DNA of 64,000 bases from Patiria miniata (Eukaryota; Echinodermata; Asteroidea; Valvatida; Asterinidae): the NCBI RefSeq assembly GCF_015706575.1, contig NW_024037069.1:37531315-37595314 (forward strand), given 5' to 3'. Shown here in pieces: positions 12,301-21,990 of the stretch. Below the pieces are notes generated by a model, which worked only from the letters and a program-made list of their open reading frames with translations, did not search any database and had not been told where the DNA came from. Both the position numbers and the translations under genes were made by a program. Position 1 is the stretch's first letter, and every line of letters starts with the position of its first letter.

Positions 12301-15300
12301 CTGTGGCTGTCGGCTAGCTCTCTCACCTACAAACAGGCCCGTCAGAAATCTACATTTTGAGTCTAAGTCAGAGGACCAATCCATTAAAGGCACATGGGAT
12401 CATTTGCATTTATCCCAACACTAGTAACCAGTGACCAAGTTATTATCAAAAAGCTTACTTGGATGAAAGAATGTACTGGGCCCAATTTCATAGAGCTGCT
12501 TAAGCAGAAAATTTGCTTAAGCACGAAAAAACATTGCTTAGTAAAATTAGGTTACCGGCCAAAACTCCATGTGATGTACATTGCTTGTGACTGGTATTTA
12601 GCTGTTGTTTACTTAGCATAACAATCGCATAGACTTTTGGCCGGTAACCTGATTTTATTAAGCAAGACGTTTTGTGCTTAAAGCAAATTTTGTGCTTAAT
12701 CAGCTCTATGAAATTGGCCCCAGGTACTAAACACCCAGTGAAATTATTCCGTCTGGCTTGCTGTCATTTCGAAAATATCAAGAAATGTAGGTGATTTCCA
12801 ACCATCAGTCAATTGAATAAGTCTTGAAAATAAAGGTGTGCTATTGACAACATCATTTTTCGTGAAGGATCAAAAGGTTAGGTAAGCTTTTTCGTTGTTT
12901 TCTTGAAAAGTGTGATATCCACTGAGCTGAAACTTCAACAGGTTCAGGTTTCAAACATTCTCCTTTGGATTTTGAGTGGTGTTATTCTTGGAAACAAACG
13001 AAATGCATAAAAAGCTAATAATCCTATTTGCCTTTAAGTGATGAGTTCTAAATGCAACAGAAAGGGTACAACAGTCAATCAAAATTTACACAAAGGAATA
13101 CAGGAAAGAAAATTCCTGTGCAAAAATTTAAAGTTTTTAGAAAATCATCGTAACTAAGAAAAGATAACATTCAAATGAAACAACATGTAAACATAGAGAA
13201 TATAACGTCACATATTATGTCATGAAGCCTTAGTTCATTTGAAAAAAATTGTACTCATTGTAAACTTTTCCTTTTGTAATACTTGCCAAATCTCACAATA
13301 TTTTACCTTTTGGATAAACTCAATGGGCACCACCTTCCCCCCGGCGGCATTGTGCGTGTTCTCGATGCAAATCGCACGAGTCCTTGGATAGTGAATGTCC
13401 TCCATGCGAATCTTGGACTTTGCGTCTTGAAGATCAAAAGTGCCATCCGGCTTATTGACAAGAGTCCTGGGGTTTACACCTGCGAACTGGACGGGTCACT
13501 ACGAGTCAATCTGACATGAACATGGGTCATTCCGTAAATTTGTGGTCCAAAAGTGTGACATTTCTGTGTGCCTGTTACACCTGACCTGTGTAATTCTCCG
13601 AGCAACTATCATTAAAATTGACTTCATACTATTTTTTTAGTTGTTGAATCAGCAGGTACTTTGCTTTACATAATGACTCTTGGAGATAGAAGGGATTAGA
13701 GAATGTGTCCTGAATTTACAAATATCTTGCATCAGATGCAACAGGGACACGAAAACAAAAATTGGACCCCAAGTTTATGGACTGACTGATGCATTAAAGA
13801 GGTTGTGGAATGCTCGAAGACATTTCCGTCATTTTTTGGGTATATGTAGCCTAAGGTGTGATGAAATAAAAACGACTATTGTTTCTGTCATGAAATGAGT
13901 ACAAAGGGTACTTTTGAGAGCTATTTTTCAGGTCCTGTTTCGACCCGAACGTGCAATTTGTGTAAAAGTCGTCGTTGCGGGCAGCAAACAAAACACAGTA
14001 AATCGTGATGTAATAGCAGGAGAGTTGAGGCTACAAGGCAAGTAATTTGATTTCTCTCACATTAAAAGTTGATTTCATGAAAAAAAGTCAAATTCATCCA
14101 ATGTCTAAGCATATTGTCTAATGGACCATTATCATGTCGCGGCCATCTTGATTTTTTGACATTCAAATCAACGTAACCAAAGCGAGGCAGGAAGGAGCAA
14201 TAGTCTGGTTCCCTTTTGGGAAAAAAAAAAACAATTATCATTCATTACTGCCACTGGATACAGGGAACATGACTGAAATGGTGGCAGCATGAAAATGGTC
14301 TGTATGAGTGGTGAAAAGGGTTTATATGAGTGGTGAAAAAGGTCTATAGATATGAGTGGAAGTTAAACCAACCTGTGCAATGCCTCCCTGCTCGTACAGC
14401 ATTATATGTGACTGGTCGCCTAGCAACACCTCCTCCCCGCGACCTTGGCAGTGGGCCAATACTGGAGGGCAACACACGTTCAAACAAATCTGTTAACATT
14501 TTCTTACTAATGCTCAGTTTCTTTACGTTTTCTGAGTAAGAACTTCGGTTCAGAAAGAACCTGCTTGCTTTAGGGTGAACAGGGAAAAATACTCTGCTTA
14601 TTAGAGTTGGACATATTAAACCAAAAGATTAACCCTAGAGATTTCAGTTTATGGAGTGTTATGGTGTCAGGGGCGGATCAAGGAACTTTTTGTGGATCCG
14701 CGCTTGTTACTGTTATTTCAACAGTTGAAAAATGGATCAGTTAAAACTGATTTTAGCTCCCAAGAATATGAAATGTATACGCTGGTTACAGGAGAATTAA
14801 AAAAAATTCTTGATGTTGATTGAAACTCCTTCTCTGGCTGGCAAATTCAGCTTTGCCATCACAGCAGTCAAAATCAATCAAGTGACTGTTTTTAACAGTT
14901 TAGAACTTGTTAATTTGATATAGCCATGCTTTGACTGGAGGTGATTGATATGCCAGTTGTACCAACCAGTTACCTCTTTTGTCTGTTGATGGAATTTGAC
15001 TCGTCACAGTGTTTACTCGAATATGATATGACTGGTTTTTTTTACTAGCCTGTATACAAATGCATGGCAAAGGGAAGTGGAAGAAATGTTTGACTGTCTG
15101 CGAAAGATCAAACAATAGGAGGGTACATGATAATTATCATAAATTTATATTTCTCACTAGCGAGGAGATTTGACATGGTCCCTGATGGCACAAACAACGC
15201 GGCATCCTTCTTAAGCATCTTGGCCATTGTTTCCTCAAGTTCTGCAAAAAGACACATGAAAGAGTCTGAGTATATACACACAGTCACAAAGAATAAACAT

Positions 15301-17394
15301 GATTTACACACACAGCAACAGGCATGGTTGTTTTACATTCGCTATGTGGACATTCCTTTGCTTTCATGTAGTTAAGAAAACTCGGTACAAAAAATAATTT
15401 ACTTTAACTGTGAAAACTCTTTCAACCCAATTATTTTTCCACGATTCCCTTTAGTGTTTCTCTTCATTTTGTCACAGATAAACCTAACCCCAAAATGCCT
15501 CTGAACCTGTTTTCCAGAGAGGGCGAAACGTTATGTGGACACGGCTTACATGGCTTAGTCCACATAACGTCAACACAACCTGCATTATGTGGACACGTTT
15601 GTTCACAAGTCCACATAGTGAATGTAAGACAAACTCATGTGTATCACATAGAAATGCACCTTCCCCCTTCTTTAATCAGTTTCAACAATACACTGACCAC
15701 ATGTTTTAGACCTCTTTAAACTCTTTCTTGATTTTTCATTGCACTTCACTGCGATCGGCTATACCGGTATTATTTGTCAATTTCTTGAATTAACTTGTTA
15801 TTTTTTTAAAATATCGAAGCCACCACATACAAATTACAAAAGAACTCTCTCAAACCGAGTAGCCCTGATATCTGACCTACATTTGTACCACACTTAAATA
15901 AAAACAAACCAAAAAAATGAGCAATTGTCTGATGAACACAGGTCAGTCCTTCATTAGAAATAGGAAACTCTTAAGGGTATCCTGTTAAATGGCATGATGA
16001 GAACCTTGACGGTTTGACCTCAATTAAGCCAAGAGATTAGGTCAAACTTTCACACATACATGGTGTAAGGCAAATACAGCTTGGCAGTGTCCCCATTCAA
16101 GCACACTTCAGGGTTCGACCTTAAAGCTATAGTCCATCATTTGCAGCAATCCAAAAAGTGACCGACGTAATTAGTGTTGAAAAACATACTTGGTTGAACG
16201 ATAGTAAGGGGACTAAACTCCCTGTGAAATTATTCTTTCTGGCATGCTGTCATCTTGAAGAAATCAGTGAAAGAAGGCCTTTCCAACAGTGCTTCTTAAG
16301 ACACACCGTAGGAAATTCAAATTAGTAGTTCTTTTTGTTATTCGGCGAAGCACGCGCAAGCGCGACACACGTGTGGTTGTTTTAATTCGTCGGATCAGTG
16401 CGCAACATCACGTAGCTGCATTCGGCTTTTTTTTTTATTACTTAAATAAAAAAAAAAAACCCAAAAAATGAGCAATTGTCTGATGAACACGGGTCAGTCC
16501 TTCATCAGAAATAGGAAACTCTTAGAATATCCTGTTAAATGGCCTGATGAGAACCTTGACGGTTTGACCTCAATTAAGCCAAGAGATTAGGTCAAACTTT
16601 CACACATAAGGCAAATACAGCTTGGCAGTGTCCCAATTCAAGCACACTTCAGGGTTCGACCTTAACTTTTTTTTTCTCACTAGCCAGCGGGGCTACTGAG
16701 TTTACTGAAACAGACTCTTTTCTAACCCGCAGGCATTTTCACTAGCCGGCATGTTTTTCTTTTATAGAGTGTCTCATACATCCTGAGGCAATATTGTCAG
16801 TGTTTTTAATGGACAGATCTAATAACTTAACCCTAAGGGGCCATTCAAAATTTTCGATGTTTTTAAATTGCAATTTTTTTTTGAAATTTTTTTGACCCAC
16901 CCACCCCAATGTTCGCATATGGTGCTCCGATGGACGTATGTACACAAACGTGTATGTACATGTACATGGTACTTTGTACATGTACTGGATGCATACTGTA
17001 CCCGAACGCTACGCGCAAAGGGTTTACGAATCGGAATGCAGAGAGTTGAATTGGCAAGTCAAAACAGCTTTTATTTTCTATTTTCTATTTTTTTAATTGA
17101 AAAAAGTGAATTTGTTTTACAATAATTTCAATAAATTAATTTGACTGACCCACCCACCCACATTTTCGAGAAAAAATTGATACCGGTTTGCTTTCTGAAT
17201 TTGATGATTTATTTCTTCCTGTCGTTTTATATTTGCCGTAGCCTAATAATTTTTAACTCGCCAGCCAGGCTACTTAAGGAATAAATTGACTAGTCTGTTG
17301 TTGTTTCGACTAGCATTTGGCTAGCGGGCTACTAAAGTAGAACCCTGCGCTACTTGTAGTTTTAATGTCACCCCCTCAAAAAAAAAATACACAA

Positions 17395-17429
<35 letters not shown>

Positions 17430-18132
17430 CTGCAGCCCAAACCATATTTCTTTTTTGAACACACTATGTGTACGACCATAGACAAGTATGCATCCAGAAA
17501 ATAACCAAATATAAATTTCATGGGAACCTCCACAAAGGGAAATTTCATACCCTTATCGTAATTAAATTGAATATTATCATCCTTGAACAGGTTTCTGGGA
17601 GTAAAAATTACAAAAAGACCAACCGGTAATTGAAATTAGCATTGGACAAAATAATTTTGGAAATATATTGGCGTATCTAATTTCTAGCATGTCATTTGCA
17701 GCACACGCACAGATTGTCAAGGACGTCACTTTCTCATTTAGCAGACAGAAACAAATGGGTTACGTCATCTGGTTGCAAAATAAGAATTCACCATAACCCC
17801 AAAGAATTAAATTGGGGTAAAACACCATACATTTGTTTTGTATGCTACAATATACTCTCTTGTGTCTGCACCAGCAAAACGAACTACATGTTCAAAGTAA
17901 AACATTATTTTTGCAAGGTGTACAAATAGCCAAATGCTAAGTCTATCGCAATGTTGATTAGTGTTGAACTTGAGATGACTTGATAAACATGTACATGTGC
18001 TAAGTGCTTACTTTTCACAGTCGGGTCATCGCCCCAAACATCGTCGCCAACTTCTGCTTCAAACATGGCCTTCCTCATGTCGGCACAGGGCTTGGTGACC
18101 GTGTCACTCCGGAAATCCACCACGTATGCCAT
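6158..18132 (-). CDS. Tha1: L-threonine aldolase (PLP-dependent), complete 9-exon gene, 373 aa
   Basis: This gene encodes a fold-type I PLP enzyme that cleaves L-threonine or L-allo-threonine to glycine and acetaldehyde. Exons run 18132-18012, 15241-15158, 14461-14373, 13486-13307, 12326-12189, 11748-11693, 9813-9677, 7378-7215 and 6310-6158. Every intron is GT-AG and the phases (1,1,0,0,0,2,1,0) fit, giving 373 codons plus a stop, a usual family length. Visible family marks are [11 protein letters not shown] at the N-terminus, PSGTMSN (residues 59-65), [10 protein letters not shown] with the cofactor-stacking His87, HLDGAR (171-176, Asp173 and Arg176), [11 protein letters not shown] with Lys204 as the presumed Schiff-base lysine, and [10 protein letters not shown]. 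The start is the ATG at 18132, since the conserved N-terminal motif follows directly. No targeting peptide is visible, so a cytosolic enzyme is likely. Introns carry many MITEs but all exons are intact. No canonical AATAAA lies in the first 150 bases past the stop. Confidence 0.95.
6356..6692 (+). repeat. tRNA-derived SINE
   Basis: A box A-like GTGGTCTATGGGTAAAGC is followed by a box B GGTTCGCGTCC at 6398-6408. The body contains GCAAGGCACTTTGTCACTCA and CTCTCCACCCAGGAGTAAAT, a core known from invertebrate SINEs, and it ends in an ATT-rich tail. It lies just downstream of the last coding base of the aldolase gene, or overlaps the intron side of exon 9, on the opposite strand. Confidence 0.7.
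7215..7378 (-). CDS. Tha1: Threonine aldolase exon 8 (residues 269-323)
   Basis: Acceptor TTTACCCAG, donor GTAGCA, phase 1 to 0. It encodes part of the small C-terminal domain, including [11 protein letters not shown] (the family's TN(I/M) stretch). Confidence 0.9.
7521..8025. mobile_element. Foldback MITE, TA target (Tc1/mariner-like), about 220-base arms
   Basis: The two halves are inverted copies of each other over about 220 bases, starting TACAGGGTGAGTAAAAAAA and ending in its complement, with TA on both sides (7519-7520, 8026-8027). It lies in the intron between aldolase exons 7 and 8. A second copy at 58487-58921 has the same arms. Confidence 0.72.
9111..9274. repeat. Small palindromic MITE (ACAAATATTGAGTGGCT ends)
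   Basis: Ends ACAAATATTGAGTGGCT and AGCCACTCAATATTTGT are inverted repeats and much of the interior (AAATCTGGACTTTTCCA/CTGGAAAAGTCCAGATT) also pairs. A reverse copy sits at 47244-47406, in an intron of the receptor gene. Confidence 0.65.
9277..9635. repeat. MITE with ATAACTGACATATAGATCCTTGTCATT-type inverted ends
   Basis: The end at about 9279-9308 recurs inverted at about 9605-9633. Its left part (9275-9480) is shared, reversed, with 47028-47243. In both places it abuts the small palindromic MITE, so the pair probably moves or duplicates together. Confidence 0.55.
9677..9813 (-). CDS. Tha1: Threonine aldolase exon 7 (residues 223-268)
   Basis: Acceptor CATCTAG, donor GTAGGA, phase 2 to 1. 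It encodes [19 protein letters not shown], the conserved glycine-rich segment that closes the large domain. Confidence 0.92.
9918..10345 (-). repeat. Dispersed repeat (reverse copy of the 1190-1503 family)
   Basis: Shares AATCAATCAAGTGACTG, CAGCTATGCTTTGA and GGATTTGACTAGTCACAGTG with 1190-1503 in opposite orientation. It is interrupted near 10130-10260 by an A-rich segment with AGCTGAAATCAGCTTTAAAG. It lies in the intron between aldolase exons 6 and 7. Confidence 0.55.
10601..10617 (+). repeat. (ATT)n microsatellite
   Basis: Short ATT run that may be the tail of an older retroposon; nothing else in the surrounding intron is recognised. Confidence 0.6.
11153..11655. mobile_element. piggyBac-like MITE with TTAA target and internal palindromes
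   Basis: The ends CTCTTTCAGTGCC and GGCACTGAAAGAG are perfect inverted repeats directly inside TTAA on both sides (11153-11156, 11652-11655), the exact target of piggyBac elements. Near the right end are three copies of the palindrome CCTCGTACATGTACGAGG (third diverged), spaced 47-49 bases. No transposase is present. Its right edge lies 38 bases from aldolase exon 6. Confidence 0.75.
11693..11748 (-). CDS. Tha1: Threonine aldolase exon 6 (residues 205-222)
   Basis: A 56-base exon with acceptor TGTTTAG and donor GTAAGA, phase 0 to 2. It encodes [18 protein letters not shown], the conserved run directly after the cofactor lysine. Confidence 0.92.
12189..12326 (-). CDS. Tha1: Threonine aldolase exon 5 (residues 159-204)
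   Basis: Acceptor TTTGTAG, donor GTAGTT, phase 0 to 0. It encodes [14 protein letters not shown] and ends exactly at Lys204, the presumed PLP-binding lysine, so the active-site motif is split between exons 5 and 6. Confidence 0.92.
12385..12800 (+). repeat. Diverged AGTCCATCAT-family MITE, interrupted by another MITE
   Basis: Shares CTTACTTGGATGAAAGA, CAGTGAAATTATTC and GGCTTGCTGTCATTT with the copies at 16123-16428, 37670-37934 and 48469-48837. It is split by the element at 12478-12723, so it is the older of the two. Confidence 0.6.
12478..12723. mobile_element. Palindromic MITE (GGGCCCAATTTCATAGAGCT ends), nested
   Basis: Inverted ends of more than 40 bases start GGGCCCAATTTCATAGAGCT and close with the near complement. 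GTACT flanks both sides (12473-12477, 12724-12728), fitting a 5-base target duplication. A fragment with the same end lies near 930-950 and perhaps 50609. Confidence 0.7.
13307..13486 (-). CDS. Tha1: Threonine aldolase exon 4 (residues 99-158)
   Basis: Two acceptors lie 9 bases apart. Only the upstream one (CGTCCAG before TTCGCAGGT) stays open and in phase 0, giving [19 protein letters not shown]. It encodes [12 protein letters not shown], a conserved family stretch, and ends at GTAAAA. Confidence 0.9.
14373..14461 (-). CDS. Tha1: Threonine aldolase exon 3 (residues 69-98)
   Basis: Acceptor CCTCCAG, donor GTTGGT, phase 1 to 0. It encodes [19 protein letters not shown] and YEQGG; His87 is expected to stack on the PLP ring in this family. 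Confidence 0.9.
14870..15115 (-). repeat. Dispersed repeat (reverse copy of the 1190-1503 family)
   Basis: Shares AATCAATCAAGTGACTG, AGCCATGCTTTGACTG and ATTTGACTCGTCACAGTG with the other copies. It ends about 40 bases from aldolase exon 2. Confidence 0.55.
15158..15241 (-). CDS. Tha1: Threonine aldolase exon 2 (residues 41-68)
   Basis: Follows a TTTTTGCAG acceptor and ends at a GTGAGA donor, phase 1 to phase 1. It encodes LEETMAKML and the cofactor-phosphate loop PSGTMSN. Confidence 0.92.
15893..16124 (+). repeat. Direct duplication, left copy
   Basis: About 230 bases (from CTTAAATAAAA to GGGTTCGACCTTAA) recur almost unchanged at 16441-16665, with a MITE between. Both copies lie in the intron between aldolase exons 1 and 2. 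Confidence 0.8.
16123..16428 (+). repeat. AGTCCATCAT-family MITE, right end missing
   Basis: Starts AAAGCTATAGTCCATCAT and follows the 48469-48837 copy to about CTGCATTCGGC, then runs into an A/T tract. The complementary right end is absent. Confidence 0.6.
16441..16665 (+). repeat. Direct duplication, right copy
   Basis: Matches 15893-16124, with a short internal gap (the ACATGGTGT part) and scattered substitutions. Confidence 0.8.
17398..17427 (+). repeat. (CA)n microsatellite
   Basis: About fourteen CA units within the first aldolase intron. Confidence 0.9.
18012..18132 (-). CDS. Tha1: Threonine aldolase exon 1 (residues 1-40)
   Basis: Begins at ATG ([12 protein letters not shown]) and ends in phase 1 at a GTAAGC donor. 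It holds the conserved N-terminal motif and the [10 protein letters not shown] stretch typical of the family. Confidence 0.93.
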
Positions 18133-18440
18133 GACGTTCTGAACATCAAGTCCAAAATGGAGAATAGTAATTAATGCAGTATCATATATTATTATTTAAA
18201 TCAAGCTTCCAGTTGTAAAAATAAATCAGCGTATTGCATACCTTTGTTAAAAGTACCCGGATGACTGCAACCGGATGACTGCAACATTATGTCCCTACTA
18301 AAAGTACCCCGATGAGGACAATATTAGTTCTTATTATATTATTAAACGTTATCCCAATTTGTTTCCCTGGTTCCTGCACAATCCAGAGCGTAGAAACTCA
18401 CAGTTGTTAACCATTGTTAACCAGTCAACAGAGCGTACTG
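18133..18440 (-). promoter_or_regulatory. Probable 5' flank of the aldolase gene; no motif called
   Basis: The promoter should lie here or a little beyond, because the ATG is at 18132 and a repeat element begins at 18441. I see no clear TATA box or CpG-rich island. Repeated GTACCC(G/C)GATGA(C/G) segments near 18254-18320 are the only local structure. Confidence 0.3.
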
Positions 18441-19041
18441 CAGTGTTGTAGGACTCGAGTCCAGGACTCGACTCGAGTCACATAGGAAAATGACTGAGAC
18501 TCGGACTGGGACTTGACCATGATGACTCGGACTCGAGCTTGGTGACTTGTGACTCGAGTCACGTATTTTCATCAAAAGAAAAAACATAACATTGAGTATT
18601 TGTGCGACGAACGTAGCATTCTTTTTTACTCCATAAACAAAACACGGTGCCGCGGAAAATCTTATCCAGGGGCCGCGCACCCACGCCTAGCGCCTACACG
18701 ACGAGCACCAGGGCCAGGTGTCATGCCAAAAAGTGTTTCGTAACATGCAGGGAAGAGATGGAGGAGGATTTTTTTAGGGATGGGAATTAAAAGGAAAACA
18801 CACTTTGGGTCTAAACAACATGTACACACACAAGGTAAACTATATACACTGGGATTTACTTAAAAGACAGAATGGATGATTGTAAAATAATTTTAACATT
18901 GATTAGTTTGGTGAACAACTAAGACCAAGTGACTCGTGACTCGGACTCGAGGCTTGTGACTCCAGACTTGGACTCGGACTTGAGGTTTGTGACTCGAGAC
19001 TCGGACTAGGACTTGACGTTGGTGACTCAACTACAACACTG
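18441..19041. mobile_element. DNA-transposon-derived repeat with CAGTGTTGTA ends
   Basis: Ends CAGTGTTGTAG and CTACAACACTG are inverted repeats. Subterminal tracts on both sides are built of GACTCGAGTC/GACTCGGACT words in opposite orientation. No coding frame is present and a target duplication is not clear. Confidence 0.65.
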
Positions 19042-19188
19042 GTGTACGGCAAGGTACCGTCGCACGAGGACACAGTGTGCAGCAGGGTATACCTGCACAT
19101 GTCAACAAAATTTGCTTTGGAAAGCGAAGAATATTCAACGAAATTTATTTCTTGCGGATTAAGTCAGCCTGATATAAATAATAATATT

Positions 19189-19268
19189 GGATGTTTTTTT
19201 TATGGGGGATATAAGAATATATTGCACTCACTATAACAATATATTCTTATATCCCCTTCAAAGCCATC
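19189..19268. repeat. Palindrome around GGGGATATAAGAATATATTG
   Basis: GGGGGATATAAGAATATATTG pairs with CAATATATTCTTATATCCCC across a short centre. It is probably a tiny MITE. Confidence 0.55.
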
Positions 19269-21156
19269 CGATATTGTATAAATATTCAGAATATACATGT
19301 TTGCGACGTGATCTGAGAAAATCTGTTGGATGATAGTGACTTTGATTTTTCAGTACTGCGCAAAAAAGTCCAGACAACATTCCAATAAAATTGAATTTCT
19401 ATTTGGATGCCTTACATACGTACATTTGGCTTTAATTTAATTAAAATGAAGTAAAAACCAACTAAGCTTTTGATGAAAATTCTGTTCAATGACAGACTTC
19501 ATTTTGAATCTGACTATTATGTTTTAGTAAGTTGATTTCTGGTTTATTTTCATTTGAGTAGAACTTCAGTTGCAAAGGTTGGTGAGGAAATAATTTAAAC
19601 AATTCTAGACAGAGGTGCATTTGTACATGTGCATGTAGGTAAGTCATCTAAGACTCTTAATTAAACAGAAAATACTTGGGATAAAAGCTACTTCACTTTA
19701 CTTTTTTCGTGGTTGTTGTCATGTAAAGATTTATGTTTTCTTTCTGGTTGGTGGTAGTCAATGGAAGATTTCACACAATGTATAGCCTCATCCTTGGCCC
19801 TTATAGGGTTCAACCACAGGTCAGTTCAACCACAGGTCAAAACATTTAAGAAACATTTTACCTCAAAACCACACGGAAATGTTCAAGGTTTAATATTTCA
19901 GCTGAAGTAGAACTTTGTCCTAAATTGAGTTGGAGTTTTTGTCAGAGACCCATGTCAAAGTCAGAGCCGAAACCTATGTTTCGAAAACCACAACAGTTCA
20001 ACTACAAAAATATGGTGACTTCTTGAGTGGTTTCTGAAAGTACCTTGCAGACCAGTAGTGCCTTGATGACAGATTCATAGTGATCAGATATTTTGGAGGG
20101 ATTTATTGCAATCTCCAAAGGTCATGACCCCATACCCCCCACAATCTACATTTCTTTCATCAGCAACGATAGGCCTATGCTTGCATGGATAAGAGGACTT
20201 TTTGTTGAGATGAATTTGTGGGAATGCCACACACCAAGGTTCATACTACATTCTTGGCCAATCTTGCATGGAGTGGAATTGGACCAGTTTCCACGATGAC
20301 AGTGCACACTGCCCGCCATTATGGTTGATGTGAATGCCACCACAACACACACGGAGGTCATGAACACAAAAATTATCAAAAAAACTTTGCCCTGTTTTTA
20401 TTGCCCAATCCAAAAAAAATTGAAAGAATTTTTATTAAAGTTGTGAACTCACGATGATTCAGCACTTCCTTGTTTTTTGTTTTGTTTTTCAGTGCAATGT
20501 TTTGTTTTTTTTCTTCCCTGCAATGTTGTCTCTGGTCTAAGCCGTGGACAGTATTGTTAACGAGTTTTACCAACTTAATGTAATTAACGTAAGTTTTTAA
20601 TTACGTTAAATCACAGCAAAGCATGCTGGAGCAGAAGTTGTTGCATAGTACATACTTTATCAGTCCGAAAATTTGGGACTCTCAATACTGTGTATGAGAG
20701 TCCCAAAACTTGAGGTATTGAAAACATGCAAAACAAGAAAATAGACTGGCACCTGAAACAACCAGTCCAACACAGCCTCAGTACTGCATCAATCAACCAT
20801 GCCAAAAGAATTTAAGAAACATGTGGCATGAAGCGGGAACTAGTCTCAATTTACTACACATTTCTCCATAGTCAAGCCAGCAGACTACTGACACTGAATG
20901 AAGCGGTCAGTCTTTTCAAATAGTTGGACCATGGTTGGACATGTACCAGTCTAGTATTTAGCCCCATTTTGAAATCAGTTGACTTCCCTCTCATGTGTAA
21001 AATATTGAAGAGAAGTCTCCTTTAAAAATTGAATTGAGTTTGCAAACTTGGTTGGTGAAATACTGAGGACATTTTCTTTGCCCCAGTGAAATTTTTGGAG
21101 AAATTTGTTGGCTTAACTGTGAGTAAAGTGGGCCTGATTTAGATTTGCACGTTTCA
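19269..21156. other. Intergenic stretch, no gene recognised
   Basis: AT-rich sequence with a short hairpin near 20667-20706 (TTGGGACTCTCA...TGAGAGTCCCAA) whose arm recurs at 5363-5376. No exon, RNA gene or complete element is evident. Confidence 0.5.
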
Positions 21157-21389
21157 GAGCACTCCAGAGGGAAAGATTTCCATATACGAAGTTCACTCAA
21201 CACCCTGTGTACAAACCCTATGAGATTGGACTGAAACATTCTAAGTGTTTTCTAAGAAAATGCTTGTATTTTCTCACTGCTCAAATTGACTTTGATGACA
21301 TGAAATCGCTATCTGGGGGCTTGTTAGTCAATACAGAGGAAAATTAGTGAACTTCGTATATATATGGAAATCTTTCCCTCCAGAGCCCT
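21157..21389. repeat. MITE with GGCTCTGGAGGGAAAGATTT-type inverted ends
   Basis: CCAGAGGGAAAGATTTCCATATACGAAGTTCACT at the left is mirrored at the right (AGTGAACTTCGTATATATATGG...). A diverged sister copy follows at 21497-21738. Confidence 0.62.
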
Positions 21390-21496
21390 GATACTTCATA
21401 TAAGCAACAAACACTAGCAGTCTTGAAAGGTGCGGATTACCAAGATAACATTCCAACAGGAATATTTCTTTGGACCGTGCTTACGGTTAGCTTGAG

Positions 21497-21738
21497 TAAC
21501 GGAAAGATTCCCATATCTGGCCATCACTTGTCACCCTGTGCACAAACCGTATGAGAGTTGAGACTGGTCTGAAAATTTTTAAGTGTTTTCTCAGTAAATA
21601 CTTCAATATTTTCCCTGCTAAATTTGATTCTTTACTGACATATTATCACTTTCTGATGGCTGATGGGTCCCTGAAGGGAACACTTAGTGATGGTCAGATA
21701 TATGGGAATCTTTCCACTTATAATTCCAGGCTCTATTG
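21497..21738. repeat. Diverged sister copy of the preceding MITE
   Basis: Shares GGAAAGATTCCCATAT, CACCCTGTGCACAAACC and AAGTGTTTTCT with 21157-21389 and closes with the inverted GGGAATCTTTCC. Confidence 0.55.
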
Positions 21739-21990
21739 ATTTGTTTGCACTGAGTCAACTGGCCATGGTGGCCAAATAGCACGGAGTTGAGTCCAGTGCG
21801 TGGCCGGCCATCATGTAGCCCAGGTTGGACGACGTCTTTGTCACGCCCCAACTATCGCATCGGTCCCAACTATAGTTGGGACTGTCCCAACTATAGTTAG
21901 GTCTGGAGTTGCGCCGGATGCTTCATGCTTGATAGATCTTGTTGGATTAAAATGTTCCGCGGCGCTGGCACCGTGTATTCGTCGTGCATG

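Noticed and set aside
15530-15640. Clustered GTCCACATAA/TTATGTGGAC words as an operator-like site
   Set aside because: The words pair irregularly and look like the residue of a short palindromic repeat inside an intron.
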